Positions 25,912 through 35,596 of a stretch of 64,000 bases of DNA are shown piece by piece. How positions within the stretch are numbered: position 1 is the first letter of the stretch; every line of letters begins with the position of its first letter. The notes under the pieces were generated by a model, which ran no database searches, was not told the origin of the DNA, and saw only the letters and a list, made by a program, of their open reading frames with translations. Source of the DNA: Leptospira_A soteropolitanensis (GTDB lineage Bacteria > Spirochaetota > Leptospiria > Leptospirales > Leptospiraceae); the NCBI RefSeq assembly GCF_026151335.1, contig NZ_JAMQPP010000002.1; one strand, given 5' to 3'. The translations under genes were made by a program, and so were the position numbers.

Positions 25912-26347
25912 CCGGTGAAAGGATATTAAAATCTTTATTTTTTCCTTCGCCACCCTCTTTTTTGTCCTCACCCAAAGTAAGAATCTGAGGAACAGCTCCC
26001 TCAAACTTCAATACGTAAGGAGTTTTCCACGGATCTTTTAAAACAGCTTTTTCACGAACAATAGGTTCGTAATCATCGCCAATTTTATCATCATCTGGTT
26101 TTTCAATTAAAGCTTGTAAACCTTGTTCTTCGGTAGGATATTTATCATAGACTTCCAAATATCTTTCCAATGCAGTTTTTAAAACCGCACTGTCATTTTT
26201 CAGCTTCAATTTTTTTTCGCCTTCACCCCGGTTTCCGATACTGGAGTAAAGAATCGCCATGAGTGAACCTAAAATGAGCATTACGACGGTAATCTCGATT
26301 AGAGTCAGTCCCTCACGAATCTTTCTGTGTTTCCCTTTAGTTTTCAT
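25886..26347 (-). CDS. gspG: Type II secretion major pseudopilin GspG
   Basis: Main subunit of the pseudopilus that acts as the secretion piston. The 153 residues include KIREGLTLIEITVVMLILGSL with Glu+5, then the highly conserved GspG core YPTEEQGLQALIEKP and DPWKTPYVLKF. It ends with the FNILSPDDYPAAFR tail. The loop GEDKKEGGEGKNKD is longer than usual and very charged. It is followed by the minor pseudopilins in the standard H-I-J-K order. Confidence 0.95.
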   Translation of the reverse strand: MKTKGKHRKIREGLTLIEITVVMLILGSLMAILYSSIGNRGEGEKKLKLKNDSAVLKTALERYLEVYDKYPTEEQGLQALIEKPDDDKIGDDYEPIVREKAVLKDPWKTPYVLKFEGAVPQILTLGEDKKEGGEGKNKDFNILSPDDYPAAFR

Positions 26348-26352
26348 AAACT

Positions 26353-27579
26353 CTACATCCCCTGGATTTCTTGAGTTAGTTTGTACATTGGCGTCATAAT
26401 CGCCGCCATAATGGTAAAAATAATTCCACCCATTACAATGATCATCATGGGTTCTAAGGATTGGGTCAAAGATTTTATTGCCGTGTCTACCTCGGATTCA
26501 TAGATTTCCGAGAGTTTATTCATCATTTCAGGGACTTTATCAGAGGCTTCCCCAGCACTGAGCATCCCAAGCACCATTTGCGAAAGGACCTGTGATCCTT
26601 GTAAAGAATCAGAAAGTTTTCCCCCTTCTTTAATTTTGACTATAGCTGATGCTATTTCCTCTTTAAAAACGGTATGACCCACAACATCAGAAACAATATT
26701 CAAAGAAACAATGAGGGGCACTCGGTTCAAAAGTAAAATCGATAGGTTCCTTGCAAAATTAGATACCAGGATTTTTCGAAGTAAGGTTCCAATCACCGGT
26801 AATCTTAGAAGAAATTTATCCCAAGTTTTTTTTCCTTCCCCAGAACTTTTCCATTTCATAAATCCAAGAAACCCACCGGCTAGGGCACCCAAAATAAAAA
26901 ACCAATAATTGGTTAAAACATAAGATAAAAAAATCACACTTCTTGTGAGTAGAGGAAGTTTCGCATCAAAGGAAGCAAACAGCTGTTCAATCTGCGGAAT
27001 GACTACAACGAGAAGAAAGATAGATACTCCTAGAGAAAGTAAACCCATAATCATGGGGTAAATCATTGCCACTTGAACTTTTGATTTCAGCTCGGAAGAT
27101 TTTTCTTCCAACTCAGCCAAACGATGTAAGGTATTTTCATAATTTCCAGTGGATTCACCAACGGAAATCAAACTAGGATATTGGTCAGGAAAAACAGTTT
27201 TATGTTTTTTCATGGATTCGGAGAGACTCATTCCTTCCGTGATGTCTGCTCGCATCTCAATCAAAACTTTTTTGAAATAGATGTTCTCCACTTGATCAAT
27301 GATCGATAACAAACATTTATCGAGTGGAATACCCGCACCAAGAAGAGTTCCCAACTGTTTGCAAAATAGACCCACTTCTTTTCTAGGGATCCTATACAAC
27401 AATTTAGACAAAAAAGGAAAAAGCTCTCTTTCTTCCTTTTCCCTATCTTCTTGGATAGACCTAACATAAAGGCCTTTCGCTTTTAATTTGTTACGCGCCG
27501 CCTGTAAATTTGGGGCATCGATAATATTTTTTTCTTCTTTGCCCTTTTTATTGAATGCAACGTATGTATAAAGTGGCAT
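26353..27579 (-). CDS. gspF: Type II secretion inner-membrane platform protein GspF
   Basis: A 408-residue polytopic protein of the PilC/GspF family. N-terminal MPLYTYVAFNKKGKEEK is typical, followed by two homologous cytoplasmic domains (FCKQLGTLLGAGIPLDKCL and FARNLSILLLNRVPLIVSL). Three membrane helices lie near residues 165-195, 215-240 and 375-400. It transmits GspE motion to the pseudopilus. It sits 5 nt after gspE. Confidence 0.95.
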   Translation of the reverse strand: MPLYTYVAFNKKGKEEKNIIDAPNLQAARNKLKAKGLYVRSIQEDREKEERELFPFLSKLLYRIPRKEVGLFCKQLGTLLGAGIPLDKCLLSIIDQVENIYFKKVLIEMRADITEGMSLSESMKKHKTVFPDQYPSLISVGESTGNYENTLHRLAELEEKSSELKSKVQVAMIYPMIMGLLSLGVSIFLLVVVIPQIEQLFASFDAKLPLLTRSVIFLSYVLTNYWFFILGALAGGFLGFMKWKSSGEGKKTWDKFLLRLPVIGTLLRKILVSNFARNLSILLLNRVPLIVSLNIVSDVVGHTVFKEEIASAIVKIKEGGKLSDSLQGSQVLSQMVLGMLSAGEASDKVPEMMNKLSEIYESEVDTAIKSLTQSLEPMMIIVMGGIIFTIMAAIMTPMYKLTQEIQGM

Positions 27580-27584
27580 AAAAA

Positions 27585-29261
27585 TTAAGAAACCCGAAGG
27601 ACCTCTTCTGGAGTAGTGACCCCTTCGATCACCTTATATTTACCGTATTCCTGCAAAGTGGATAGACCATTTTTGACGGCAAGTTCCTTGATGCGATTTG
27701 CATCTGCCCCTTGCAAAATGGCCCGTTTGATTTCGTCATTCATTGTAAGTAGTTCATACAAACCAGTTCGGCCCTTATATCCAGAGTTTAGACAAGAAGG
27801 ACAACCCTTACCTCGGTACAAAACACCATTTTTTAATTCTTTTCTTTGGATTCCAAGACCGGCGAGGTCTTTGTCGGTCGGTTTATAAGATGTCTTACAA
27901 TCCTTACAAATGACCCGAACTAGCCTTTGCGCCATAAAACCTAATACAGAACTTGTGATGAGATATGGTTCAATTCCCATGTCTACAAGCCTTGTTACAG
28001 CCGAGGAAGCATCATTGGTGTGTAAGGTAGAAAACACTAAGTGGCCGGTAAGGGAAGCCTGGATAGCAATCCTTGCTGTTTCCTCATCACGGATCTCCCC
28101 CACCATCACCACATCCGGATCTTGACGAAGGATAGAACGTAAACCTGCAGCAAAAGTGAGACCAATTTTTTCATTCATTTGCATCTGGGAAATTCCATCC
28201 ATCTGGTATTCCACGGGATCTTCACAAGTAATGATATTTCGTTCTTCAGTATTGATTTCAGAAAGTGCGGAATAAAGTGTCGTCGATTTACCGGAACCTG
28301 TGGGACCAGTCACCAAAATGATTCCATAAGGTTTGTAGATTAAATTTTTAAACTCACTCAGGATTTCTTTATTAAAACCCATTGTCTCAATAGAATACTT
28401 TTGGTCCGTTTTGTTTAGAATACGCATTACTATGCGTTCTCCAAACTGACAAGGAATGATGGAAACGCGAACATCCACATCCTTCCCAGCTAACCGGAGT
28501 TTAATCCTTCCGTCCTGCGGCAAACGGTTTTCCGCAATATTTAAATTCGACATAATTTTGATACGGGTAGATATTCCCGCCAAATAAGACTTAGGAGGAC
28601 TAAGGACTTTTTGCAAAACTCCGTCCACTCGATAACGAACAACAACGGATTTTTCAAATGGTTCCACGTGAATATCGGAAGCTCTTTCCGATACAGCCTG
28701 TGACAAAATTACGTTCACCATCTTGATGATGGGAGCTTCATTGGATAAATCTAGCGCATCGGATTCAAAAGCATCGGAGAGGTCACCGAAACTTCCATCC
28801 ATTTCATCCATCATCTCTTTTGCTTCGGCAGTAGTTTTGTCGAACTGAGAATGGATGATTCTCATAATTTCGTTTTCAGTAGCGAGAACGAATTGAATTT
28901 CGTATCCTTTTAAAAAGGACCTCATATCGTCCATTGGATGGAGGTCCGTTGGATCGCAAGTGGCAACGACTACCTTTTTGCCTTTGACAGAGACTGGTAC
29001 AATTTTAGATCGTTGGACAAGTTTTAAGGGAATTTTGCCAAAAACATCTTCATTACCAGCAAACTCCAGTTTATCGATAAACTCCATACGATGAAGTTTT
29101 GCTAGTGCTTTTAATATATCAGTTTCGGAAGCGAGACCTTTTTTTTGGATGATATGAGTGATGGGAAGATTTGTTTTTTCCTGTTGTTTGGAAATATCTT
29201 CGAGATCCTTAATGGTAAGAATCCCATCTTCTAATAGGATTTGGCCTAAACTCTTTCTCAT
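27585..29261 (-). CDS. gspE: Type II secretion ATPase GspE
   Basis: Cytoplasmic hexameric ATPase powering pseudopilus assembly. Its 558 residues hold the N1E domain (ILLEDGILTIKDLEDI), Walker A GPTGSGKST, an Asp box, Walker B RQDPDVVMVGEIRDEETA and the His box TGHLVFSTLHTND. The zinc tetracysteine motif has the spacing CKDC ... CPSC. The stop overlaps the following gene region by none; the start overlaps the gspD stop by 4 nt. Confidence 0.97.
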   Translation of the reverse strand: MRKSLGQILLEDGILTIKDLEDISKQQEKTNLPITHIIQKKGLASETDILKALAKLHRMEFIDKLEFAGNEDVFGKIPLKLVQRSKIVPVSVKGKKVVVATCDPTDLHPMDDMRSFLKGYEIQFVLATENEIMRIIHSQFDKTTAEAKEMMDEMDGSFGDLSDAFESDALDLSNEAPIIKMVNVILSQAVSERASDIHVEPFEKSVVVRYRVDGVLQKVLSPPKSYLAGISTRIKIMSNLNIAENRLPQDGRIKLRLAGKDVDVRVSIIPCQFGERIVMRILNKTDQKYSIETMGFNKEILSEFKNLIYKPYGIILVTGPTGSGKSTTLYSALSEINTEERNIITCEDPVEYQMDGISQMQMNEKIGLTFAAGLRSILRQDPDVVMVGEIRDEETARIAIQASLTGHLVFSTLHTNDASSAVTRLVDMGIEPYLITSSVLGFMAQRLVRVICKDCKTSYKPTDKDLAGLGIQRKELKNGVLYRGKGCPSCLNSGYKGRTGLYELLTMNDEIKRAILQGADANRIKELAVKNGLSTLQEYGKYKVIEGVTTPEEVLRVS

Positions 29262-31024
29262 CGTAATTTCTTTTCTCGTTCATCCACCATCCTTTCTTGT
29301 TCATTTTTCTTCTGGATGGTAATACGATCCGATTTGTCACGGTCGTCTAAGATATGAGGAGTCAAAAATACCATCAAATTGGTTTTTCGGTTTTGATTGG
29401 TAGTTCTTCGGAATAGGGTTCCCAGAAGTGGAATCTCCCCTAAAATGGGGATCTTTTGCACTTTCTTTTGTTTGTCATTGGAAAGTAACCCCCCAATCAC
29501 GATGGTTTGGATATTATCGACCACAATGGTTGTTTTGATATCTCGTTTGTTGAAAGTTGGGTTTCCCCCGGTAGCTTCCGAAGATATCCCTGCAACGTTT
29601 TTGATCTCTTGGTAAAGATCTAAAGTGATGCGGTTGTTTTTATTGATATGCGGTGTGAACTTAAGTTTAATACCTGTGGGACGGTATTCGAAGTTTGCCA
29701 CAGTGACCGCATTATCACCACCAAGACCTGCGTTACGGTTTTGAGTTCGAACGGGAACATCCTGACCCACATTGATTTCTGCTTCTTGGTTGTCTAAAGT
29801 CAAAATTTGAGGTGCTGACAATACGTTAAAATTCTCATTGGTGGAGTTTGCATTTAAAATACCAATGATTTGTTGTCCCCCACGGCGAATGAATCCAAGA
29901 GAGAACCCAGATAAAGTATTTACGTTAGTGGGCCGACCGTTTTTATCAATGACTCCCCCTTGCGCCGCAAGACCAGTATTAAACTGACCATAAGCCAGCT
30001 CTTGGTAACGCCAATCGATACCAAAATCATTGAGATCGGTAGAACTTAATTCCACAATCAAAACTTCCAGTAACACCTGTTTTCTGGGAGTATCCAAAAT
30101 TTTTATAATTTTTTTAATTTCTTCCCATTCCTGCGGCGAAGCAGTCACAATAAGTGAGTTGGATTCCTTGTGGGCAACAGCTTTGATTTTATCTTGTTTG
30201 CCAGGAATTTTTTGAGCCTGGGTCACTGGTTGCGGAGGTGGATTTGGTTTTCCATCAGGACCAGGTTCCCCCGGTTGAGCATTTTGAGTAGGTGCCACAG
30301 GGGCATCAGGCATATCCAACTTTACTAAAATGGCAGCCAACTTCTCTGCTTCATTGTATTCTAAAGTATAAATATGAATATCACCTGCAGAAGAAATCGA
30401 TCCCGGACCATCCACTCTTACATCTAAATTATCAACTAACTTAAGCAACTTATTGATATCAGATGTAGAACCAGAAAATATCAAAGTATTTTGGTTTTTA
30501 GGAATGATAATATCAGTATCAGGAGATGTTACTCTTTTAAGAATTGGTTCAAGCTCAGCAGCATTCGAATATTCTAATGGAACAATTTGTGTAATAGTTT
30601 TATTGAGAGAAACTTCTGATTCAGAAACCGGATCTTTTCCAATTCGGACAATCGGTGATTTTGCTAAGGCATCTTTGATCTTTACAACTTTAATTAAATC
30701 GTTTTCTTCAATCAGACCAAACCCTTGCGTTTCTAAAACGGATTTCATAAATCCATAAGCATCATCAATTTTTACTCGTTTTTGCGAGATGATAGTAATT
30801 TTTTTCCCTTTTACTGCATCATCAATGAGAATGTTTCTTTTGATGATAGCACTCATCCCCATTAAAAAGTCTTTGAGTTCTGTATCTCTCCAATCAGCAG
30901 TAAAACTGGCAGGTTCTTGTGACGTGGCTTTGGTCTTAGGTTTCCCTTTTTCTTGGGAAAAACCAGGTGTAACAAATACATAAAGGCAAATACTAAGTAA
31001 TACTAAAGGAAGACGATTTCTCAT
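29258..31024 (-). CDS. gspD: Type II secretion outer-membrane secretin GspD
   Basis: Forms the outer-membrane channel. From ATG 31024 (GGA 8 nt upstream, one base after the gspC stop) it begins with signal peptide MRNRLPLVLLSICLYVFVTPGFS. The N0 domain (DWRDTELKDFLMGMSAII) and three N1-N3 repeats follow; N2 and N3 are joined by a Pro/Gly/Gln-rich insert. The secretin core shows VLLEVLIVELSS, VLSAPQILTLDN and VIGGLLSNDKQKKVQKIPILGEIP. The C-terminus lacks an obvious pilotin-binding S-domain. The longer frame to 31048 would overlap gspC and spoil the signal peptide. Confidence 0.95.
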   Translation of the reverse strand: MRNRLPLVLLSICLYVFVTPGFSQEKGKPKTKATSQEPASFTADWRDTELKDFLMGMSAIIKRNILIDDAVKGKKITIISQKRVKIDDAYGFMKSVLETQGFGLIEENDLIKVVKIKDALAKSPIVRIGKDPVSESEVSLNKTITQIVPLEYSNAAELEPILKRVTSPDTDIIIPKNQNTLIFSGSTSDINKLLKLVDNLDVRVDGPGSISSAGDIHIYTLEYNEAEKLAAILVKLDMPDAPVAPTQNAQPGEPGPDGKPNPPPQPVTQAQKIPGKQDKIKAVAHKESNSLIVTASPQEWEEIKKIIKILDTPRKQVLLEVLIVELSSTDLNDFGIDWRYQELAYGQFNTGLAAQGGVIDKNGRPTNVNTLSGFSLGFIRRGGQQIIGILNANSTNENFNVLSAPQILTLDNQEAEINVGQDVPVRTQNRNAGLGGDNAVTVANFEYRPTGIKLKFTPHINKNNRITLDLYQEIKNVAGISSEATGGNPTFNKRDIKTTIVVDNIQTIVIGGLLSNDKQKKVQKIPILGEIPLLGTLFRRTTNQNRKTNLMVFLTPHILDDRDKSDRITIQKKNEQERMVDEREKKLR

Positions 31025-31025
31025 T

Positions 31026-31946
31026 TTAATTCCGAATGATAAATTCATATGTGATTATTTTGCCTTGTCTCTCTAAATCCACTGTAATTTTTGGAGCTTG
31101 TTTGATCGAACCCCAAATTTCCAACATTTTCTCTGTTTCATTGAGCGGCATTCCATTGACCCTTCTAATGATATCCCCACCGCGCGCACCGAGAGCATAA
31201 AAGACATGGTCTTTTGCCACCTGATAGATCTTGTAACCCTCGATCTTTCCGTCTACCAAATGTGGGCCAAACCTTGCATTTTTATAGATAGTATTCGGAT
31301 CTTTTAGTTTGCGATTCACGTCCTCACGGGAAAGAACTTTTTGGACGGTTTGGCTCGATGGTCCCAAATTAGAAACAGCCGCCGCATCTTTTGGTCGAAT
31401 TCGTTCTTTCGCTTGTGCGGGAGTTTCCCCGATATTGACTCGAAGGCTTAAACCACCTTTTTTCAATACCACATAATGTTGTTCTATGGCTTGGACTTTA
31501 TATCCACCGACCATTTCCCCTGTTGCGTATTCTTCTGAGTCATTGTTTTGTTTTTCGCGTACTGTGACCCGAGCAAAAGACCAGTGTCCTGAAAGAGTTC
31601 CAGTGATGAGCATTTGGTCATCGTCCCCATTATCCTGAGCGATTTCTGGATCGAGTGGTGTGCCATCTGCCCCCCGTTTGGTGGCATCATTAGGGTCATA
31701 AACTTGCCCACGGATAAGATTTCCGGTAACAATGTCTTCATAAGTACTTACAGCCAAAATCACTTCTTGGCGCATCTGTTTGGGTTTGGCTCCTGCGACA
31801 CTAATCCCTGTTTCTGTCGAAAACAAAAGGAGCAAAACTAACTTTAAAAGATAAGCTAAAGAAAAGGAAAAAAGTAAAACCGCCGGAATCAATGTCAAAA
31901 ACTGACTCGATTGGATTCTTTGAAGGATTAAATTCATGCTCCCCAC
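31026..31946 (-). CDS. gspC: Type II secretion protein GspC-like with PDZ domain
   Basis: A bitopic inner-membrane protein of 306 residues that couples the platform to the secretin. A membrane helix at ~18-42 precedes a homology-region-like periplasmic domain (GTLSGHWSFARVTVREK, VQAIEQHYVVLKKGG). The C-terminal PDZ-like domain reads YKIYQVAKDHVFYALGARGGDIIRRVNGMPL. The GTG at 31946 and the ATG at 31937 are both possible starts; neither has a well-spaced ribosome-binding site. First of the gsp genes proper, so position supports GspC. Confidence 0.85.
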   Translation of the reverse strand: MGSMNLILQRIQSSQFLTLIPAVLLFSFSLAYLLKLVLLLLFSTETGISVAGAKPKQMRQEVILAVSTYEDIVTGNLIRGQVYDPNDATKRGADGTPLDPEIAQDNGDDDQMLITGTLSGHWSFARVTVREKQNNDSEEYATGEMVGGYKVQAIEQHYVVLKKGGLSLRVNIGETPAQAKERIRPKDAAAVSNLGPSSQTVQKVLSREDVNRKLKDPNTIYKNARFGPHLVDGKIEGYKIYQVAKDHVFYALGARGGDIIRRVNGMPLNETEKMLEIWGSIKQAPKITVDLERQGKIITYEFIIRN

Positions 31947-31966
31947 AAACCGGAGGTTGGCTCCGA

Positions 31967-32965
31967 TTACATTCCAGCTACTTCAGATTTAGGGAGCCTG
32001 GTGACTTGTTTTTCCGTGATGCTAAGAGCTGACTCGGGATTCATTATTTTCCCGTTTCGAAACACTTCAAAATGCAAATGCGCTCCTGTGGCAGTTCCCG
32101 TCCGTCCGACCAGAGCCACCACACGACCCATTTTCACCGTTTCCCCAACCTCAACTAAAATCTGTGAACAGTGGGCGTAAACTGTTTTATAACCATTTTT
32201 ATGTTGGATCGTAACGGAATTGCCGTATCCCCCATTGCGACCAGTGAAAACAACTTCTCCATCTGCTGCCGAAAGAACAGGTGCCCCAACTTTGGCCGCA
32301 AGATCAAGACCGGTATGATAGACACGATTGTATTTATTAAATGGATCAACTCGCCTTCCAAACCGGGAAGTCACTCGACTTTGAGGCACAGGCAAAATGA
32401 AAATCTTTTTTAGAACGACCCTAGACGAGGAGGCATTTTTTACTTGGACGGGAATCTCTAAAACTTGCCCAATTTTTAACTGGTCACTGGTGAGTCCGTT
32501 ATGTTTTTTTAGTTTAGCCAACTCAATAGAAAAAGACCTAGCAATCTTCGATAGATTGTCCTTCTTTTGGACCGCGTATTTTTTGATGATGATACCAGAT
32601 TCATGAACTACGGTATTGCTGACTACAGGTGATACGTCGATGTATTTGGGCAGATCAAGAGAAGCTAGTTCCACCTCTTCCTCTTCACCGGAAGGATTGA
32701 CTCCACTTGAGAAAAGTTTGTGAATCTCCGATTCTTGGGATTGAGAACCAAAGAGACGAAACATGGCGGATTCGTTTCCCGGAATAGACTCATTGATCTC
32801 TGAGTGAATTTTTTGGAATGGATTGGCAAAAAGCCCGGTTCCAGAAAGGACCAAATGGGAAATCATAACCAACCGAAGGATCTTCACAGATAAAATATCG
32901 GGAATTAGGGGGAGAAATCTTGAACTAGAAACAAAGAAAGAATGAAAACGAAAAACTTGCAACAA
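31967..32965 (-). CDS. LysM/M23-family murein endopeptidase
   Basis: A 332-residue envelope protein. A hydrophobic export segment (ILRLVMISHLVLSGTGLFA, ~28-48) is followed by a LysM domain (KYAVQKKDNLSKIARSF ... LKIGQVLEIP) and a C-terminal lysostaphin-type domain. Zinc and catalytic motifs are intact: HTGLDLAA, YAHCSQ and GAHLHFEV. It probably cleaves peptide cross-links. The TTG at 32965 has GGGAAG six bases upstream; a GTG at 32887 would give a more usual signal peptide. Its place just before gspC suggests that it opens the wall for the secretion machine, an inference from context. Confidence 0.88.
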   Translation of the reverse strand: MLQVFRFHSFFVSSSRFLPLIPDILSVKILRLVMISHLVLSGTGLFANPFQKIHSEINESIPGNESAMFRLFGSQSQESEIHKLFSSGVNPSGEEEEVELASLDLPKYIDVSPVVSNTVVHESGIIIKKYAVQKKDNLSKIARSFSIELAKLKKHNGLTSDQLKIGQVLEIPVQVKNASSSRVVLKKIFILPVPQSRVTSRFGRRVDPFNKYNRVYHTGLDLAAKVGAPVLSAADGEVVFTGRNGGYGNSVTIQHKNGYKTVYAHCSQILVEVGETVKMGRVVALVGRTGTATGAHLHFEVFRNGKIMNPESALSITEKQVTRLPKSEVAGM

Positions 32966-32983
32966 TGGAGACTTCCCAAACCT

Positions 32984-33412
32984 TTATTTCTTTGTTTTTT
33001 TTACACTGGGTTCTACCAGAGTGAACTTTCTAGAAACCCACTCTTCGACGTCTTCCAGGTCATACTGCTTTTTCTTCACATCATCATTGATGATATAAGC
33101 AGCCAACTTTCCCACAGAAGACTCTCTAGACTCTGCAATAGGATACACCTTTAATTTCAAAAGAGAAGGTGTAGATTCAATATAAATCTTTACCAAAGTC
33201 CCTTTCTTCCAAACTTCCGTTTCCGAGAACTTGATCTCTTCTTGTAAGGAATAGGTTTTTCCATCATAGTATTCATTGATTTCCCTTAATCTTTCTTTTT
33301 TAATCAACCTTTGGGAACAATGGCTGAACACAAGGAGAAGAACGAAGGGAATTACACGAATGACACTACAATTCAAAGCAAACTCTGAGGAAAAGTCACC
33401 ATGATGCCTCAA
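32984..33412 (-). CDS. Hypothetical lipoprotein at the head of the gsp operon
   Basis: About 142 residues with hydrophobic segment VIPFVLLLVFSHC, a spirochaetal lipobox, then a charged mature part with no recognised domain. The TTG at 33412 and an in-frame TTG at 33376 are both possible starts; the second gives a normal signal length. It lies 18 nt before the M23 gene and is the first gene of the transcript. It might serve the T2SS, for example as a pilotin, but nothing in the sequence shows this. Confidence 0.62.
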   Translation of the reverse strand: MRHHGDFSSEFALNCSVIRVIPFVLLLVFSHCSQRLIKKERLREINEYYDGKTYSLQEEIKFSETEVWKKGTLVKIYIESTPSLLKLKVYPIAESRESSVGKLAAYIINDDVKKKQYDLEDVEEWVSRKFTLVEPSVKKTKK

Positions 33413-33472
33413 TTATGAAAAGTCTTTTTTATTTTTTGGCCCAAAAGAGAAGAAACAGGACCTGATTTATTT

Positions 33473-34918
33473 GTGATCCCCAAACGCGCCGAAGTCGGAA
33501 GTCTGTTATACGAATGGAATGGAACCAAAGAAATCCAGGTAGAAGTAGGCATTCGAAGGGGTCTTCCCAATTTCCAAATTCTAGGTTGTGCCTCCTCCCT
33601 CACAAAAGAGTCCAGAGACCGCATCCGTTTGGCTTTAGAGGTGTCAGGATTCATATTCCCACTCGAGACCATCATAATCAATTTAAAACCGGCCCATATC
33701 CCCAAAAGGATGGTTTGTTTGGATCTTGCCATTGCTGTGGGAATCTTGGAAGCAACAGAACAAATCCAAATTCCTGAGGGTCCTATCCTCTTCTTAGGTG
33801 GGCTCGGCTTAGATGGAGCGGTTCTTGGTGGACAGGAACTTTTACCCTATCTCTGGCAAAATAGAAACAACCAAGATGTTACCCTTTGCCTTCCCAAATC
33901 CTTAGAAAAAGAAAACTTACCCGAAGGCCGATATTATTTTTTAGAACATTTGGATGGGCTAAGAATCATAAACCAGTCCGTACCTCAAATCCTAGAAGTT
34001 TCCCCTCTAAATTCGGAATCGCAAACTTGGGAAAAAGTATTTTTAGATCCTTTTCAAATGAAAACCTTTCAGGGTCTTCTCTATGCCATTCTTGGCAAAC
34101 ACCATAGTATACTCCTCGGAAGTCCTGGCTCAGGAAAAACCATGCTCCACCGCATGCTTGAATCCCTCCTCCCTCTTAAAGAAACAAGAGACCCAAACGA
34201 CCAAGGAATCTGGACACTCGGTGGAGATTTTGAAATCCCGACAAAAAAACGACCCTTTCGGTCCCCGCACCATTCCGCTACAGAAGTAGGACTCGTAGGA
34301 GGTGGATTACCTTTTCAACCTGGCGAAATTTCTAAAGCTTACGGCGGAGTTCTATATTTAGATGAAGCATTAGAATTTAAAGATCGGATTTTGGAAAGCC
34401 TACGGATGCCTATGGAAGATTCGTATTTAGAAATTGTACGATTGAACGAAAAAACAAAAATAAAAACGGATTTTACTCTAATGCTTTCTGCCAACCCCTG
34501 CCCTTGTGGAAACTACCACAGTAACAATACCTGTCACTGTTCCTTACAAAAGATTCGATTGTATTTACAAAAAATAAGTGGGGCTTTTTTAGACCGAATT
34601 ACCATCTTTCAAACGTTATTCGAAACAACGAATGAAAGGTGTATTCAACTAGAAGAATATAGAATGAAAAAAATTCTTCTAGATCGTATCATATTTCGAA
34701 AAACCAGAAAAACTCCAGAAGATGAAGAATCTAAAATTCAAAGAATTTTAGATTCAGAAAACCGAACCAAACTACTCTCCTTAAGAAAGAAAAAACAAAT
34801 CATTTCTCTGGCTCGGACCATAGCAGATTGGGATTTATCCTCCCGAACAAAGGAAGCACATATCCGGGAAGCAGTTGAATATTGTATCGGTTACCAGTGG
34901 ATTTATAGCCTAGGTTAA
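33473..34918 (+). CDS. YifB/ComM-type Mg-chelatase-like AAA+ ATPase
   Basis: A 481-residue relative of ComM, the helicase that extends branch migration in natural transformation. The N-terminal ChlI-like domain contains VEVGIRRGLPNFQILG and SRDRIRLALEVSGF. The AAA core has Walker A GSPGSGKT and Walker B GGVLYLDEALEF. A Cys-rich loop (CPCGNYHSNNTCHCS) and a C-terminal helical Mg_chelatase_C domain follow. Starts with GTG. Transcribed divergently from the secretion operon across a 60-bp gap and convergent with the minus-strand cluster; its stop is adjacent to that of the small gene at 34919. Whether the host is competent is unknown. Confidence 0.93.
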   Translation: MIPKRAEVGSLLYEWNGTKEIQVEVGIRRGLPNFQILGCASSLTKESRDRIRLALEVSGFIFPLETIIINLKPAHIPKRMVCLDLAIAVGILEATEQIQIPEGPILFLGGLGLDGAVLGGQELLPYLWQNRNNQDVTLCLPKSLEKENLPEGRYYFLEHLDGLRIINQSVPQILEVSPLNSESQTWEKVFLDPFQMKTFQGLLYAILGKHHSILLGSPGSGKTMLHRMLESLLPLKETRDPNDQGIWTLGGDFEIPTKKRPFRSPHHSATEVGLVGGGLPFQPGEISKAYGGVLYLDEALEFKDRILESLRMPMEDSYLEIVRLNEKTKIKTDFTLMLSANPCPCGNYHSNNTCHCSLQKIRLYLQKISGAFLDRITIFQTLFETTNERCIQLEEYRMKKILLDRIIFRKTRKTPEDEESKIQRILDSENRTKLLSLRKKKQIISLARTIADWDLSSRTKEAHIREAVEYCIGYQWIYSLG

Positions 34919-35119
34919 CTACTTTGAAATAAAATGCGAAATTTCCATCGCAATTTTATTAATCGCATAATCCATGTAAGCTGGATCATCGATCTTTTTT
35001 TTGTAATTTTCGAATTTTTTCTGAACGGTGGAGGCCATTCCCCGTTTCCGGAGTAATACCGGATCTGGACCAAATTCGTCGGTTTCTGCCAAATTCCCAA
35101 AAATACTAAATTGTCTCAT
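34919..35119 (-). CDS. Small conserved-looking hypothetical protein (66 residues)
   Basis: Begins MRQFSIFGNLAETDEFGPDP and ends in a helical, charged segment (QKKFENYKKKIDDPAYMDYA) plus a short tail. An AAGGAAG ribosome-binding site at good spacing before ATG 35119 supports real translation, and the frame is at the end of the long minus-strand cluster. No family recognised. Probably soluble and helical. Confidence 0.68.
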   Translation of the reverse strand: MRQFSIFGNLAETDEFGPDPVLLRKRGMASTVQKKFENYKKKIDDPAYMDYAINKIAMEISHFISK

Positions 35120-35223
35120 ACGGTTACTTCCTTGTAACAATCAAACTCTCATCCTTGAGAGCGTTTTCCCTTTAGGGATACAAAACCAATCGGCCCAGTA
35201 CAAAAATCCCTTGATGAAGTATT

Positions 35224-35571
35224 TTAGAAGATTGACGAATAAAAACGAACTTCCTTTTTTTCTGTGATATGGATCAAATTAAACGAAGGTGTTAGGTGAT
35301 AAAAGGCAGGAACTTCTTTTAGTAAATAGAAATATACCTTCCGCATTCGGTTACGTTTTGTCTCATGAAAACATTCTAAAGGGTGAAATCCGCTACTTTC
35401 TTTCCAAAACTTCACTTCTGAACAATGCAGCAAATCATTCGAAATACTAATTATGTCTAATTCCCCAAAAGATTTTCGGAAATTACGAAACAGGATCGTA
35501 TGACCTTCTGATATCAAATACTCCGTGGCCATATCTTCTCCCGACTGTCCTAGATCCGTTTTTTTCTGCAT
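35224..35571 (-). CDS. yraN: YraN/UPF0102-family endonuclease-fold protein
   Basis: A 115-residue protein of the restriction-endonuclease-like superfamily. It shows the start GQSGEDMATEYLISEGHTIL, then NFRKSFGELDIISIS with the E-x-D pair and the SEVKFW motif (E-x-K), as in YraN. It is often found beside rnhB/rplS and a Mg-chelatase-like gene, as here. Role unknown; a nuclease in repair or recombination is suggested by the fold. Confidence 0.88.
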   Translation of the reverse strand: MQKKTDLGQSGEDMATEYLISEGHTILFRNFRKSFGELDIISISNDLLHCSEVKFWKESSGFHPLECFHETKRNRMRKVYFYLLKEVPAFYHLTPSFNLIHITEKKEVRFYSSIF

Positions 35572-35596
35572 CTCTGATCCCCTATCACCGTAAGGA

